DNA of 64,000 nucleotides from RYN-428 sp035551995 (GCA_035551995.1 DASZME010000008.1:181860-245859); one strand, 5' to 3'; shown: positions 25,686 to 35,316, numbered from the stretch's first letter. Notes: generated by a model from the letters alone, not told the origin. Translations and numbers: made by a program.

Positions 25686-27038
25686 ATGAGATTCGCGATG
25701 AATATAAATTTGCGGCTCGACGGATTGACCATCGCCTCACGCCGCGGGCGCGTGGCGATTGTCGCCGCGCTGTTGCTGCTGGCTGGAATTGCGGCCGAAT
25801 CACTGCGGGCGTTTTCCGACGATGATCCCATTCACTACAGCAAGACCGAATCTCACGACCCCGTCGCCGCGCTGGCCGACCGCGTCGAACGCGGCCAGGC
25901 GCGCCTGGTATACGACCCACAGCGCGGCTATCTCGATTCGGTCTTGAAATTACTTCAAGTCCCGCCGTCGTCGCAGGGGCTCGTTTTTTCCAGGACAAGC
26001 CTGCAGCGCGAACATATCAACCCGCGCAAGCCTCGCGCTTTGTACTTTAACGACGACACATACGTCGGCTATGTGCGAGGCGCTCCGTTACTCGAATTCG
26101 CGGCGATCGATCGCAACCTCGGCGCCGTCTTCTACACCCTCAGCCAGGATCAAACCGCCAAGCCGAAATTCAGCCGCCAGAACTTCCAATGCCTGCAATG
26201 CCACGAAACCGCCGCCACTGAAAGCGTGCCCGGATTGCTTCTCAGGAGCGTCTATCCCGACATGGACGGCGATCCAATCCAGTCCGGCGGGTCGTTTATC
26301 ACCACCGACCAAAGCCCGCTTTCCGAGCGCTGGGGCGGATGGTACGTCACCGGCGCCACCGGTTCTCAGCGTCACATGGGCAACACCCGATTTGACGATG
26401 AAGACCGGCCCGACCAGACCGATTTCGCGAGCCGGGCGAATCTTCTCGATTTATCGAGATATCTGAAGACGTCCCCCTATCCGCGCGACACCAGCGACGC
26501 CGTCGCGCTGATGGTTTTCGCTCACCAACAGCGGCTGCACAACCTGATCACTTCGACGAACTACTTCGTCCGCACCTGCCTCTTCGACGCCGACGTTCAG
26601 CTAAAAAGGCCCGTCGCGCCTCCGGCGAAAATTCGCGAGACGACCCACGCTCGAATCGACGGCGCCTGCGAAATCCTCGTCAAGGCGATCCTGTTTTGCG
26701 GCGAGTGCCAATTGTCCGACGCCATCAAGGGCGCATCCGGCTTTGCCGAAGAATTCTCCGCTCGCGGTCCGCGCGACAGCCATGGCCGATCTTTGCGCGA
26801 TTTGGATCTAACGCATAGGCTGTTCAAGTATCAATGTAGTTACCTGATCTATGCCGAGCAGTTTGACTCACTGCCGCCCGAGGCGCTGAGCTGCATTTAT
26901 CGCAGACTGTTCGAAATTCTCACGGGCAAGGAGGCGAGCAAGACTTTTGGTCACATTGCGGACAATGATCGAATCGCGATCCTGCAAATCCTGCGCGAGA
27001 CGAAAAAGGACCTGCCGGACTATTGGAAACAGAATTAG
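25686..27038 (+). CDS. Exported c-type haem protein of unknown function
   Basis: The 450-residue protein has an N-terminal hydrophobic export signal (VAIVAALLLLAGIAAESLRA) and one CxxCH haem motif (FQCLQCHET, about residue 175). The region around it (LGAVFYTLSQD, LRSVYPDMDGDP, TGATGSQRHMGN) is shared by a family of planctomycete and acidobacterial cytochrome-c-like proteins of unknown role. A further Cys pair (FCGECQ) occurs late in the sequence. It is read divergently from the Cys-rich lipoprotein. A periplasmic redox role is inferred. Confidence 0.75.
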   Translation: MRFAMNINLRLDGLTIASRRGRVAIVAALLLLAGIAAESLRAFSDDDPIHYSKTESHDPVAALADRVERGQARLVYDPQRGYLDSVLKLLQVPPSSQGLVFSRTSLQREHINPRKPRALYFNDDTYVGYVRGAPLLEFAAIDRNLGAVFYTLSQDQTAKPKFSRQNFQCLQCHETAATESVPGLLLRSVYPDMDGDPIQSGGSFITTDQSPLSERWGGWYVTGATGSQRHMGNTRFDDEDRPDQTDFASRANLLDLSRYLKTSPYPRDTSDAVALMVFAHQQRLHNLITSTNYFVRTCLFDADVQLKRPVAPPAKIRETTHARIDGACEILVKAILFCGECQLSDAIKGASGFAEEFSARGPRDSHGRSLRDLDLTHRLFKYQCSYLIYAEQFDSLPPEALSCIYRRLFEILTGKEASKTFGHIADNDRIAILQILRETKKDLPDYWKQN

Positions 27039-27207
27039 AAAATCGCGAGATTGACCATGTAAATAGCCTCGACGCCCGTGATGACATGCTGCGGAATCGG
27101 CGCCGCCCGTGGGGCCTGCATTATCGAAGGTCATTCCAGATCGGAACTCAACGGTCTTGACGCCGGTGGTAACAAGAAGTGTTCAATATCTCAGCGGAGG
27201 ACCCTTT

Positions 27208-29337
27208 ATGCGCGCCTGCCATTTGATTGCCGCCGGATTGCTGCTCTCTGTTTTGATCGGCGCCGCTGCGGCGGCCGACGCGGATCTCGGCGTTTCCCGC
27301 GTCTTTACCGCGCCGGCGGTTTCGGGGGATGAACGGCTGCATGTCGTTTATGACGTCGATCATCCGACGATGTTCGAGCCGCACTATACCGACAAGGCGC
27401 AATGGGAACGGCGGGCCATCGAGCTACGCCGGCAGATCAAGGTGGCCGAGGGGCTGTGGCCTGAGCCGGCGCACACGCCGTTGAACGCGGTCATCTATGG
27501 CAGAATTGAGCGGGACGGATATACAGTCGAGAAGGTCTTCTTCGCGAGCATGCCGGGGCATTACGTCAGCGGGAATCTATATCGGCCGACGGGAAAGACC
27601 GGAAAATTGCCGGCGGTTCTTTGCCCGCACGGGCATTGGGCCAATGGCCGTCTTTATGAAGCTTCAGAGGCCGAAGCGAAGAAAGCGATCGCCAGCGGCG
27701 CCGAAAAGACGATGGAAAGCGCTCGCTATCCGCTTCAGGCGAGGAACGTGGGTCTCGCTCGGCTGGGATGCGTCGTTTTCGCTTATGACATGATCGGATA
27801 TGCCGACAGTCAGGCCATCGCGCACCGCGTTGGATTTACCGATAGCGAGGCGGTGCTTCGGCTACAAGGTTTCATGGGCCTTCAAACGTGGAACAGCGTC
27901 CGCTGCCTGGATTTTCTTTGTTCGCTGCCGGACGTGGACCCAGCGCGGATCGCCGTGACCGGCGCGAGCGGCGGAGGGACGCAAACACTGCTGCTTTGCG
28001 GCGTCGACGACCGCCCCGCCGTTTCGGTCCCGGCGGTCATGGTTTCCGAATCGATGCAAGGCGGGTGCATTTGCGAAAATAGTCCCCTTCTTCGCGTGTC
28101 TACCAACAATGCCGAGATCGCGGCGCTGTTCGCCCCCAAGCCGCTGGCGATGACCTCCGCCAACGATTGGACCCGTGAACTCACCTATAAGGGATTCCCG
28201 CAAATTCGCGACATCTACAAACTGTATGGGGCCGCGGATAGCACGATCGCCTGGTATCGATCGTTCCCACATAACTACAATCAGGTCAATCGCGAACTGA
28301 TGTACAACTGGCTGAACATCCATTTGAAACTCGATCAGGGAGCGCCGGGGGAGACGCTTATGGAAAAGCCGTTTGTGCCTGTCCCGCCGGCGGCGCTGCA
28401 TGTGTACGATACGCAACACCCATTGCCGTCCGATTCAATGGACGCGGCGTCGCTCCGCGCGCGGATGACCGGCGACTCGGATCGGCAACTGGCGGCGCTG
28501 GCCAAAGATCCCGCTGAATACCACAAGATGATCGTCTCGGCGATTGCCGCGATGATCGGCGATCGATTGCCGACGGCGGGCGAAATTCTGGTGGGCGATA
28601 GTCGCGGTCCCGAGCCGGTGGGCAAGGATTTGGCGATCGATAAAGGGACGATCCGGCGATCGGGTCGAACGTCGCGAACGCCGTTCGTCGCGATCACGCC
28701 GCGCGATTGGAACGGCGTGGTCGTCGTCTGGGTTCATCCCGACGGGAAAGCCAACTTATTCGACCAGACCGGCCTGCCACAAAAAAATGTCCGATGGTTG
28801 CTTGACCAGAAGGCGGCGGTCCTGGGTATCGACATGCTGCTGACGGGCGAAAACCGGCCAGCGGATCAAAATGGCCGGGCGTCCGCTTCCAAGTACGCCG
28901 GCTTTACCTATCCGGGTTATCATTATGGATACAATCGCAGCGATCTGGCGGATCAGGCGGGCGATATTCTTGGTGCGATCGGCTTGGCTCGGGAATGGCA
29001 TCGAACGCGGGCGATTCGGCTTGTCGCCATTGGCCGTTGCGGCTTGCCCGCCCTCCTTGCCGAAGCCATCGCGGGCGATGCCGTCGATCGGGCATCGATC
29101 GATCTCAATCATTACGACTTCAAAAGCAACGAGGCGGATCCTCAATACCTTCTGCCCGGCGGGCTCAAGTACGGCGGCGTTTATGGATTGATTCCCGCCG
29201 TCGAAGCAAGCCGCACGTTGTTGTGGAATGCCCCTGGGAATAAGCTGGTATCAGCGATAGGCCCCGTCGAATCGATTAAAATCGCCGCCGACCAACTTCC
29301 GCTCGACCTTGCCCTTGAAACGCTCTGGGTTAATTAG
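27208..29337 (+). CDS. Secreted alpha/beta-hydrolase, acetylxylan-esterase-like
   Basis: The 709-residue protein has a cleavable signal peptide (LIAAGLLLSVLIGAAAAADA). The first half is a typical esterase fold: LPAVLCPHGHW (oxyanion region), GCVVFAYDMIGYADS, nucleophile S254 in GASGGG and a His candidate H355 in SFPHNYN. The second half (from about residue 500) looks like a second, degenerate hydrolase domain lacking a clear G-x-S-x-G. Such proteins are listed as acetyl xylan esterase-like in planctomycetes. A perfect GGAGG site 7 bases upstream fixes the ATG at 27208. It overlaps the convergent receiver gene by 8 bases. Confidence 0.8.
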   Translation: MRACHLIAAGLLLSVLIGAAAAADADLGVSRVFTAPAVSGDERLHVVYDVDHPTMFEPHYTDKAQWERRAIELRRQIKVAEGLWPEPAHTPLNAVIYGRIERDGYTVEKVFFASMPGHYVSGNLYRPTGKTGKLPAVLCPHGHWANGRLYEASEAEAKKAIASGAEKTMESARYPLQARNVGLARLGCVVFAYDMIGYADSQAIAHRVGFTDSEAVLRLQGFMGLQTWNSVRCLDFLCSLPDVDPARIAVTGASGGGTQTLLLCGVDDRPAVSVPAVMVSESMQGGCICENSPLLRVSTNNAEIAALFAPKPLAMTSANDWTRELTYKGFPQIRDIYKLYGAADSTIAWYRSFPHNYNQVNRELMYNWLNIHLKLDQGAPGETLMEKPFVPVPPAALHVYDTQHPLPSDSMDAASLRARMTGDSDRQLAALAKDPAEYHKMIVSAIAAMIGDRLPTAGEILVGDSRGPEPVGKDLAIDKGTIRRSGRTSRTPFVAITPRDWNGVVVVWVHPDGKANLFDQTGLPQKNVRWLLDQKAAVLGIDMLLTGENRPADQNGRASASKYAGFTYPGYHYGYNRSDLADQAGDILGAIGLAREWHRTRAIRLVAIGRCGLPALLAEAIAGDAVDRASIDLNHYDFKSNEADPQYLLPGGLKYGGVYGLIPAVEASRTLLWNAPGNKLVSAIGPVESIKIAADQLPLDLALETLWVN

Positions 29338-29722
29338 AACTTTGCGGCGAAGAGCCTGGCGCGATATATCGACGAACCTGCCCCAGCAGATCGTCGATAC
29401 TATACCGCGATTTAACGAGGTATCCCTGTACGCCCGTCTCCCGAACCGTATTGGCGACCTCCAGATCGGCTACGCCCGACAGGACCAGCACGGGCACATT
29501 TGCCCATTTGGCTTCACCCCGCATGACGCGCATAAATGTAAGCCCGTCCATCTCCGGCATCATGAGATCAAGCAAAATCAAGTCAACGTCCTCACGGCGA
29601 AGCACATCGAGCGCTTCGACGCCGTTCGACGCAAGCACCGACGCATAACCAAACGCGGTTAAAATGCGCGAAGTGAGCCGACGGCAGCCGGAATCGTCGT
29701 CAACAACCAATATTTTCGCCAT
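29330..29722 (-). CDS. Receiver-only response regulator
   Basis: The 130-residue single REC domain has D8/D9, phospho-acceptor D52 (LLDLMMPEMDG), switch Ser (S82 in VLSG) and K104 (LVKS). It is similar in plan to the receiver at 17610-18011. The ATG at 29722 begins the conserved MAKILVVDDD; an upstream ATG at 29791 adds 23 unlikely residues. No kinase or output domain is present, and the gene ends inside the convergent esterase gene. Confidence 0.88.
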   Translation of the reverse strand: MAKILVVDDDSGCRRLTSRILTAFGYASVLASNGVEALDVLRREDVDLILLDLMMPEMDGLTFMRVMRGEAKWANVPVLVLSGVADLEVANTVRETGVQGYLVKSRYSIDDLLGQVRRYIAPGSSPQSSN

Positions 29723-29814
29723 GTGCGGTTCTTCTTCTTGTGTGCGCTCCGACAAATTGACGGCGGGAGAAAAGTCCGCGATTCCATTCATGGCTCACTC
29801 GCTTGTCCGGAAAA

Positions 29815-30090
29815 TCACGCAAAAATCCAAAAAATAATCCCAGCAGCCGCAAGAAGCCCTACGACGCCGGCGACAACTCGGCCTTTACGCCATGACACTC
29901 TGCGTCGCCCGAACGGCGTCACTTCGAATTTTCTTAGTTCGCCGAGTACGGTGTGTCGGGTTTGCGAAACCCGCCGTCTGGTTTTTCGGCTGCTCCTCGC
30001 CCCCGCCGACGGCCCGGCTGTTCGCGCGACCCCCGGTATCACGCGTTTAAGGCGAGTCAATGTCCCAATACCTAAGGTCGCTTTCATCAT
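29815..30090 (-). CDS. Possible small basic tail-anchored protein
   Basis: The 91-residue product is very rich in Arg (GARSSRKTRRRVSQTR, GRRRVSWRKGR) and ends in one hydrophobic span (VVAGVVGLLAAAGIIFWIFA), so it would sit in the membrane by its tail. The start at the double ATG (30090) lacks a clear ribosome binding site, and the longer open frame extends to 30450. It may be a real small gene or a chance frame. Confidence 0.4.
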   Translation of the reverse strand: MMKATLGIGTLTRLKRVIPGVARTAGPSAGARSSRKTRRRVSQTRHTVLGELRKFEVTPFGRRRVSWRKGRVVAGVVGLLAAAGIIFWIFA

Positions 30091-30284
30091 ATCTTTGAAA
30101 TAGCAGCAAACAGCGCGCCGATCCGTCCCCGCCAGCAAGAGCACGCTCGTCCGCCGAGAGGGTTGGCAGGGCCGCATCAAGATAGTGACGAAGGTTGGGG
30201 GCCTTGATCGTGTGAGAGACCCGCGCGTGGCGCATCGGCGTCGATGATATCGTAATAGGATGAAGACGAAGGTGGGGGCGCCGC

Positions 30285-30803
30285 TCAGGACGCTTTGGCG
30301 CGATATTGAGGCATGGGCGCGAAGTTTTGACTCGAAAGATTGATTTCGATCGGCAGGGGCTGCTCGCCACCGTCTCGCAGGATACGCACGAATCGGGCCC
30401 CGACTCCATAGACATTTTTCGCCAGCGGCTGCCAGCAGGCGACCTCGCACAACACAACCGCCGGCGTGTCCCCCGAACGGGGCAATAATAACGCGAACTG
30501 TTCGTCCAGGCTCATCGGTCGCTCATAAAGAAATCCCATCCCCGAGGGCGAGAGATCCCGAACTAACACCGCCAACGAGCCAGGGTGGCAGCTTTCGCGT
30601 AAGGGAATAATCGTCGCTCGAGCCCTCAAGTCGAATCGAGGCCGCCGACGCTGATCGCCGGTTTCCCCAATCCCGTTGTCGCGCTTCAGCGAATTCACGA
30701 TTGCGCTGAAACGGTCGGCGGAAAGATCGCCGGAGGCGGCGATCGAATCCATGGCGTCAGTCTGCGTACCTTGTTGTGCGATGCCTGCTGTTACCGCCGC
30801 CAT
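30285..30803 (-). CDS. PilZ-domain protein
   Basis: Motifs RRRPRFDLRARATIIPL (the RxxxR cluster) and VRDLSPSGMGFLYERPM (D-x-S-x-x-G) identify a PilZ c-di-GMP-binding domain, followed by an ARFVRI strand near the end. About 50 residues of unstructured N-terminus precede it. The start at 30803 (MAAVTAG) has AAAAGG 9 bases upstream; ATGs at 30812 and 30839 are alternatives. Together with the PilZ gene at 6157-6609 this suggests c-di-GMP signalling in the organism. Confidence 0.8.
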   Translation of the reverse strand: MAAVTAGIAQQGTQTDAMDSIAASGDLSADRFSAIVNSLKRDNGIGETGDQRRRPRFDLRARATIIPLRESCHPGSLAVLVRDLSPSGMGFLYERPMSLDEQFALLLPRSGDTPAVVLCEVACWQPLAKNVYGVGARFVRILRDGGEQPLPIEINLSSQNFAPMPQYRAKAS

Positions 30804-31149
30804 AGTGACCATCCTTTTCAGCTCGTTCCAGACTGCCATCGGCCAGGATGGGCCGTCGCTTAACTTCCGAAACTTTTTCCATCGGGGCGGAAGATGCAAT
30901 GAATATATCGGACACCTCGCTTGGCTGATCGCCCTCCGGCGATTGGCCACTCCGTGGGCCGCGCACGCCCAGCGATTATCTACCTTCGCCAACGTTAGAT
31001 GTATGGGTGCTTTTAACCCCCGCGTCGATGTCCGCTTCCCAAATGGCGGCCCGGAGCGCTTCTCTCTTTTCGTTTTCGATTCTACGATTCTCGCGCCCGA
31101 AGGATCGAATGAAAATTGTTTTTGATGCTAGAGCAGTTGTCGGGTCGCT

Positions 31150-31228
31150 CGCGCGTTTCCGCGTTTAGCGGCCCCGCTTGCGGGGCGTGTTTCGCGACGC
31201 AAGGCCGCTTCACCAACATGAGAAATGC
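31150..31228 (+). repeat. REP-like dispersed palindromic repeat (family A), full copy
   Basis: This is the clearest copy: CGCGTTTCCGCGTTTAGC, then palindrome GGCCCCGCTTGCGGGGCG, then TGTTTCGCGACGCAAGG, ending TTCACCAACATGAGAAATGC. It lies in an 800-base stretch (30804-31611) in which no gene is seen. Confidence 0.85.
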
Positions 31229-31611
31229 CCTCAATCTTACGATGCAAAACGAAACCGCGAGCTTGCGCCGACGGCTATCAAAGCCACGGCGAGTTTGGCG
31301 GGCGATGGCTGACGGGCGCCCGGTGAATCGCTCGCCGGCGTTGGCTCCAGCGCACGTCGTCGGTATCCGCGGCTCCTATTCCACGATTGAGATACAGAGG
31401 CCCGCCAGGCACCCTCGGCGACGAACCGCTTAGCGATTTTCTCCGCTGCGCTCGAACATAGGCGGCTGATTTTCGTGAAAGATTTTATAGACAGCCAACT
31501 TCCCAAACCAGTGACGGAATATTTCATGGTAGGCATTTGGTAGGTTGCAGCGTCCATCATTCACTGCTATTCTTTGCTATATTGTTGGGGGATTAACTGG
31601 AGAAACAGACA

Positions 31612-32058
31612 GTGGCTACATCAATCCCGGCGGCGGAACTCACCAATCGTATTCAACACCTTCTCGCGCAGCGTCAGCAACATCTCGACGCGATCGCGAC
31701 CATAGACCAGACGCTTTCCGGCGTCGGCGCCGCCCTGGGAGGCGGAGCGACGGCCAACGGCGCCAAGCCTGCGGCCGCCCCAGCCCCAGCCGCCGCCAAG
31801 GCGGCCCCCGCTCCGGCGGCGACAAAACGTGGTCGCGGCCGCGGCCGGGCCAAGTTCGCCTTGAGCGCGGAAGAATCGGTCCTCGCTTTCGTCAAACAAC
31901 ACAAGAATCCGACGACTTCGGAAATCAAGAATCACTATTCCAACGAAGGCCGTCTCGGCGCCGCCGACAATACCCTCAGCAAGATGGTGAAGGATCGAAA
32001 GCTCAAGCGCACGCCCCTGGGTAAGGGCATCCGCGGCAGCCGATATACCCTCCCGTAA
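31612..32058 (+). CDS. Coiled-coil and winged-helix DNA-binding-like protein
   Basis: The 148-residue protein begins at a GTG with GGAG 9 bases upstream. Residues 5-35 form an amphipathic helix or short coiled coil (LTNRIQHLLAQRQQHLDAIA). Residues 45-80 are an Ala/Pro-rich linker ending in the basic KRGRGRGRAK, like an AT-hook or histone-H1-type tail. Residues 85-148 form a winged-helix-like domain (EESVLAFVKQHKNPTTSEIK, then GAADNTLSKMVKDRKLKRTP). The plan suggests a small chromosome-associated or regulatory protein; no exact family was recognised. Confidence 0.7.
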   Translation: MATSIPAAELTNRIQHLLAQRQQHLDAIATIDQTLSGVGAALGGGATANGAKPAAAPAPAAAKAAPAPAATKRGRGRGRAKFALSAEESVLAFVKQHKNPTTSEIKNHYSNEGRLGAADNTLSKMVKDRKLKRTPLGKGIRGSRYTLP

Positions 32059-32103
32059 ATCCCTGCTTCGCTCGTGATAGCGGGCAGTTTTATATTGATA
32101 TAG

Positions 32104-32155
32104 CGAGCGCTGGTCGCGGAACTCGCCCCGACCAACGGGTCGGCTATTATAAACA
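32104..32155 (-). repeat. Degenerate REP-like repeat (family A)
   Basis: GCTGGTCGCGGAACTCGCCC, then a CGACCAACGGGTCG stem, then ATTATAAACAGAGCG. The order and ends follow family A in reverse orientation, but the stem has changed to CGACC/GGTCG with compensating bases. Confidence 0.45.
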
Positions 32156-32192
32156 GAGCGACGCCAATAATGCGGAGACGTTCCAAGTCTCG

Positions 32193-32263
32193 CCGTCCCC
32201 TGCGCGTGTCGGATAACCTCGGTTAGCCAAGTCGCGCAGGGGAACGGCTACTGTTCGTGAACA
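32193..32263. ncRNA. Structured intergenic element, possible small RNA
   Basis: CCGTCCCCTGCGCG (32193-32206) pairs with CGCGCAGGGGAACGG (32233-32247). Inside it TAACC and GGTTA (32214-32225) form a second stem, and TGTTC/GAACA (32252-32263) form a third. A T-rich run, TTTTTCTTT, follows at 32277-32285. Four stacked arms plus a U-tract fit a structured RNA or attenuator on the plus strand. The gap 32059-32421 holds this and the degenerate repeat only. Confidence 0.4.
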
Positions 32264-32421
32264 ATCGTCGGTGGAGTTTTTCTTTAAGCCAGCCACCCCG
32301 CAACCCGCCATCACGTCAATCACCCATTACCGTCACGTCGGCTCTTCGCCCCGCTCCCCGGATGGCATAACTGATTCTACAAAACTACACCGCGCCTACG
32401 ACGAATGATGCAGCCGAGCTC

Positions 32422-32571
32422 TCAATGGCGTTTGAAGTATTGAACTTCCCGCTCGTGCTTCTCCGCGCCCTGGCGCGAGTCGAACGTCCCGAGATTTCGG
32501 CGTTTCCCGGTCGTTGGATCGGTCTTGCGCGCGTAAAGGCGAAACTTTCCCGATTTCAATTTTCGAATCAT
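32422..32571 (-). CDS. Small conserved basic protein
   Basis: The 49-residue product (MIRKLKSGKFRLYARK, ending KHEREVQYFKRH) belongs to a short protein type found widely in bacteria, with a conserved beta-hairpin (GKFRLYARKTDPTTGKRRNL) and C-terminal helix (EKHEREVQYFKRH). The hairpin resembles the Arm/AP2-like DNA-binding fold at integrase N-termini. The function is unknown. The ATG at 32571 avoids overlap with the PAP2 gene. Confidence 0.75.
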   Translation of the reverse strand: MIRKLKSGKFRLYARKTDPTTGKRRNLGTFDSRQGAEKHEREVQYFKRH

Positions 32572-32605
32572 GGGACGAAAAGTCGCAAACGGGGCGCCCG
32601 GAACA

Positions 32606-33184
32606 TTACACCGGTATCGGCGCCCCGAGTGCCGTCGCCATTCCATAGGCTATCGCATAGCCCAGAGCGATTCCGCCGAACACGTCGCTGGGCCAGTGGG
32701 CATCCATTAGATACCGCAGCCCGGCACAGACCAGCGCCAATGTCCAGAACGTCTCGGTGGCCTGTGGATAGTAGATCGACAACATCACCGAAAGGGCCGT
32801 CGCGCACGCGCTGTGGCTCGATGGAAAGCTCTCCTTGTAATTGGCGTGGTTCCAACTGGGTCCAAGAAACTTGCCGGCGTTTTCGCGCCCGGGCCTAACC
32901 CTGCTCACCAGTCGCTTCACGAGCATCGCGGTCACGGAAGTCGCGAGAACGGCCAGCACGACGACACCCGCCGCCCGCATCCGCCATGGATGCGGATCGA
33001 GTTGCACCATGAGCGCCGCGGCGACGGCCGTGCAAACGAACTGGCCATATTGGGCGAGCCAGCGCGATTCGCGTTTGACGTCGCCCTTGAACGACAGAGA
33101 GAGCGTCGTCGGCAATCCCCACGTTTCGAGGACCATCATGGCGCCGCTGGCGCCGAGCAGACTGATGAGAAATTTCAGGTTCAT
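32606..33184 (-). CDS. PAP2-family membrane phosphatase
   Basis: The 192-residue membrane protein has the three PAP2 motifs: K90-x6-R97-P98 (KRLVSRVRP), PSSH (121-124), and R157-x5-H163-x3-D167 (RYLMDAHWPSD). Five or six hydrophobic spans surround them. The family dephosphorylates lipid phosphates such as undecaprenyl diphosphate or phosphatidate, probably at the outer face of the inner membrane. It is read divergently from the ArnT-like gene, and shared work on lipid-linked sugar carriers is plausible. Confidence 0.9.
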   Translation of the reverse strand: MNLKFLISLLGASGAMMVLETWGLPTTLSLSFKGDVKRESRWLAQYGQFVCTAVAAALMVQLDPHPWRMRAAGVVVLAVLATSVTAMLVKRLVSRVRPGRENAGKFLGPSWNHANYKESFPSSHSACATALSVMLSIYYPQATETFWTLALVCAGLRYLMDAHWPSDVFGGIALGYAIAYGMATALGAPIPV

Positions 33185-33306
33185 GGGTCGAAGAAGGTAC
33201 GCGAAAGAGAGAGAATGTGAAAATCCGCCGGCCTGGCCGTGGCGCTATTTCGCGACACTCGCCGATCGATTTTTCGGATCTCATCCCGTATCTTTGCCCG
33301 CCCTCA

Positions 33307-35151
33307 ATGTCTTCAGACGCCAAACGCACCGTTTTGATTCTCATCGCCGCGGCGATCGTCTATCTGGCGGGCAATGCGCGCATGGGCCTTTGGGATCGCG
33401 ATGAACCACGATATGCCGAGTGCTCGCGGGAGATGCTACAGAGCGGCGACTGGGTCGTTCCGCGCATTTACGACAAGTTGCGCACGCAAAAGCCGCCGTT
33501 GATCTATTGGTGCCAGGCCTCGGCGATGTGGCTATTTGGAAGCCAGGGAAACGCAGGCGCCTTTTCGGCGCGGGCGCCGTCGGTGCTGGCCATGTTGGCG
33601 ACGTTGGCGCTGCTGGCTGTCGTGATCGCCCGCCACAGCGGCGCCGAGCAGGCGAAGTGGACGGTTCTGGTGATGGCCAGCAGCGTCATGACGATCATGG
33701 CCGCAAAAATCTGCCTGACCGACAGTGTACTGATCCTGTTCATCACCGTCGCGCAGTTTTGCGTCTACGCGATCTGGCGCGGGAATCGTTCGTGGAAGGT
33801 CGCCATTCTCCTGGCGGTGATGCTCGGCCTTGGCGGGTTGACCAAAGGCCCGTTTATCATCGGGATCGTCGCGTGTACGGCCGCGGCCCTTGGCGTATTC
33901 CGCACGATAGACTCGATGATCCAACGGCGCCAAAAGACCTCCGCTATTCCCGCGGCGCCCGCGTTACGGCCGGCGACGTCGAGCGAATTTTCTCACGGCC
34001 GCGAACCTGCATCCGCCGAAAAACCGACGGCGGTTGAATACTATCGCGAAACGGGAATCCCTGTTCATCCAACATCAAGCTGGCTTGTTTCCGCGACTCA
34101 GATCGCCGTCGGCCTGCTTATTATCGGCGGGATCGTTCTCCCGTGGATTCTGCTCGTGCATCATCGCGCGCCCGATTTTCTGCCGAGGATTTTCAAGGAG
34201 GCGCGCGATCATACGATCTCCGGCAAAGAAGGGCACAGCTTTTATCCGGGCTATCACCTGCTGGTCGTGTGGCCGATGTTCATGCCATGGAGTTTGCTCC
34301 TTCCGCTGACGATCGGCGTGGCGGTGGCCAACCGCAAAATCGCCGAGATCCGTTTCGCGCTCGCGGCGGTGCTGGGCCCGTGGGTGATGGTGGAATTGAT
34401 CGGCACCAAGCTGCCGCACTATTTTCTCGCCGCCTATCCCGCGCTGGCGTTCCTGACCGCCTTCACGATTCGGCGGTGCCTGCATACCAACGCCGACGAC
34501 CTTCGCTCGAGGCCGTTTTTCGTCGCGGCCGGTCTTTGGGCGTTGGCCGCCGCGTCCATCGGCACGCTGCCGTGGATCGCGGCGTTTTATTTCCGGCCGT
34601 TGCCGTGGGGGACGATGGTTCTTTTGTCGTTGATCAGCGCGGCCTATGCCATCAGCGTTCTGACGCTGATGACGCGCCGCAAATACGCCGCGACGTTCTG
34701 GACAATGGGCATCGGCATGCTTGTGGCGGCGGCCGTTTTATGCTTGCTCTACTTTCCTAACGCCGATTTCTTACGGCTCTCGATCCGCGTCGCCGACGCA
34801 TTGAAACGGCAGGGCGCCACCCATCCCGGCGACGTCCGCATGATCGACTATAAGGAGCCGAGCCTCGGTTTTTACCAGGGCGGCTCGATCCGTGAAGAAT
34901 CCGATTCAAAGCGTTTTCTGGCGAATCCGCTCTCCCAATGGCCTCGGTGGACCGTCATGACCCGCGAGGTTTGGAATGTTACGCCCGCCGCCGACAAGCC
35001 ATATCTTCGCGTCGTCGATTCTTTCCGGGGATGGGCGTTAAGCGCCCGCATTGAGGAGGTGATGGTGGTGGAGAAACGGGCGATGAAAGACGAAAACCGA
35101 ATTGAGCAATCGGAAATCAACAATCCCAAACATATCGCCCGTTTGAAATAA
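33307..35151 (+). CDS. ArnT-like membrane glycosyltransferase (GT83 type)
   Basis: The 614-residue protein is polytopic, with about 11-12 hydrophobic spans. The first periplasmic loop has MGLWDRDEPRYAECSREML, the D-x-D/E-P-R-Y signature of the ArnT/PMT family, in which the first Asp is catalytic. It then has KPPLIYW and, later, KEGHSFYPGYHLL and KLPHYFLAAYPALA. Such enzymes transfer sugars from undecaprenyl phosphate to lipid A or other envelope glycans. The ATG at 33307 is preferred; the frame is open to 33217. It is divergent from the PAP2 gene and followed by heptosyltransferase. Confidence 0.88.
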   Translation: MSSDAKRTVLILIAAAIVYLAGNARMGLWDRDEPRYAECSREMLQSGDWVVPRIYDKLRTQKPPLIYWCQASAMWLFGSQGNAGAFSARAPSVLAMLATLALLAVVIARHSGAEQAKWTVLVMASSVMTIMAAKICLTDSVLILFITVAQFCVYAIWRGNRSWKVAILLAVMLGLGGLTKGPFIIGIVACTAAALGVFRTIDSMIQRRQKTSAIPAAPALRPATSSEFSHGREPASAEKPTAVEYYRETGIPVHPTSSWLVSATQIAVGLLIIGGIVLPWILLVHHRAPDFLPRIFKEARDHTISGKEGHSFYPGYHLLVVWPMFMPWSLLLPLTIGVAVANRKIAEIRFALAAVLGPWVMVELIGTKLPHYFLAAYPALAFLTAFTIRRCLHTNADDLRSRPFFVAAGLWALAAASIGTLPWIAAFYFRPLPWGTMVLLSLISAAYAISVLTLMTRRKYAATFWTMGIGMLVAAAVLCLLYFPNADFLRLSIRVADALKRQGATHPGDVRMIDYKEPSLGFYQGGSIREESDSKRFLANPLSQWPRWTVMTREVWNVTPAADKPYLRVVDSFRGWALSARIEEVMVVEKRAMKDENRIEQSEINNPKHIARLK

Positions 35152-35316
35152 GCGATCAAACTCACTCCCGCGGCATAATCCCGCGGTATGTTTTCAAACC
35201 CCCGCACGGGCGGGGAGACGGCACTACGGGTTTCAATGCCTCCATTTTGGATTTCGCGGTTGATTTCGCCCGCTCCATTTCAGACTTACCACATCGTCCG
35301 GTTATACTGAGCGCCA

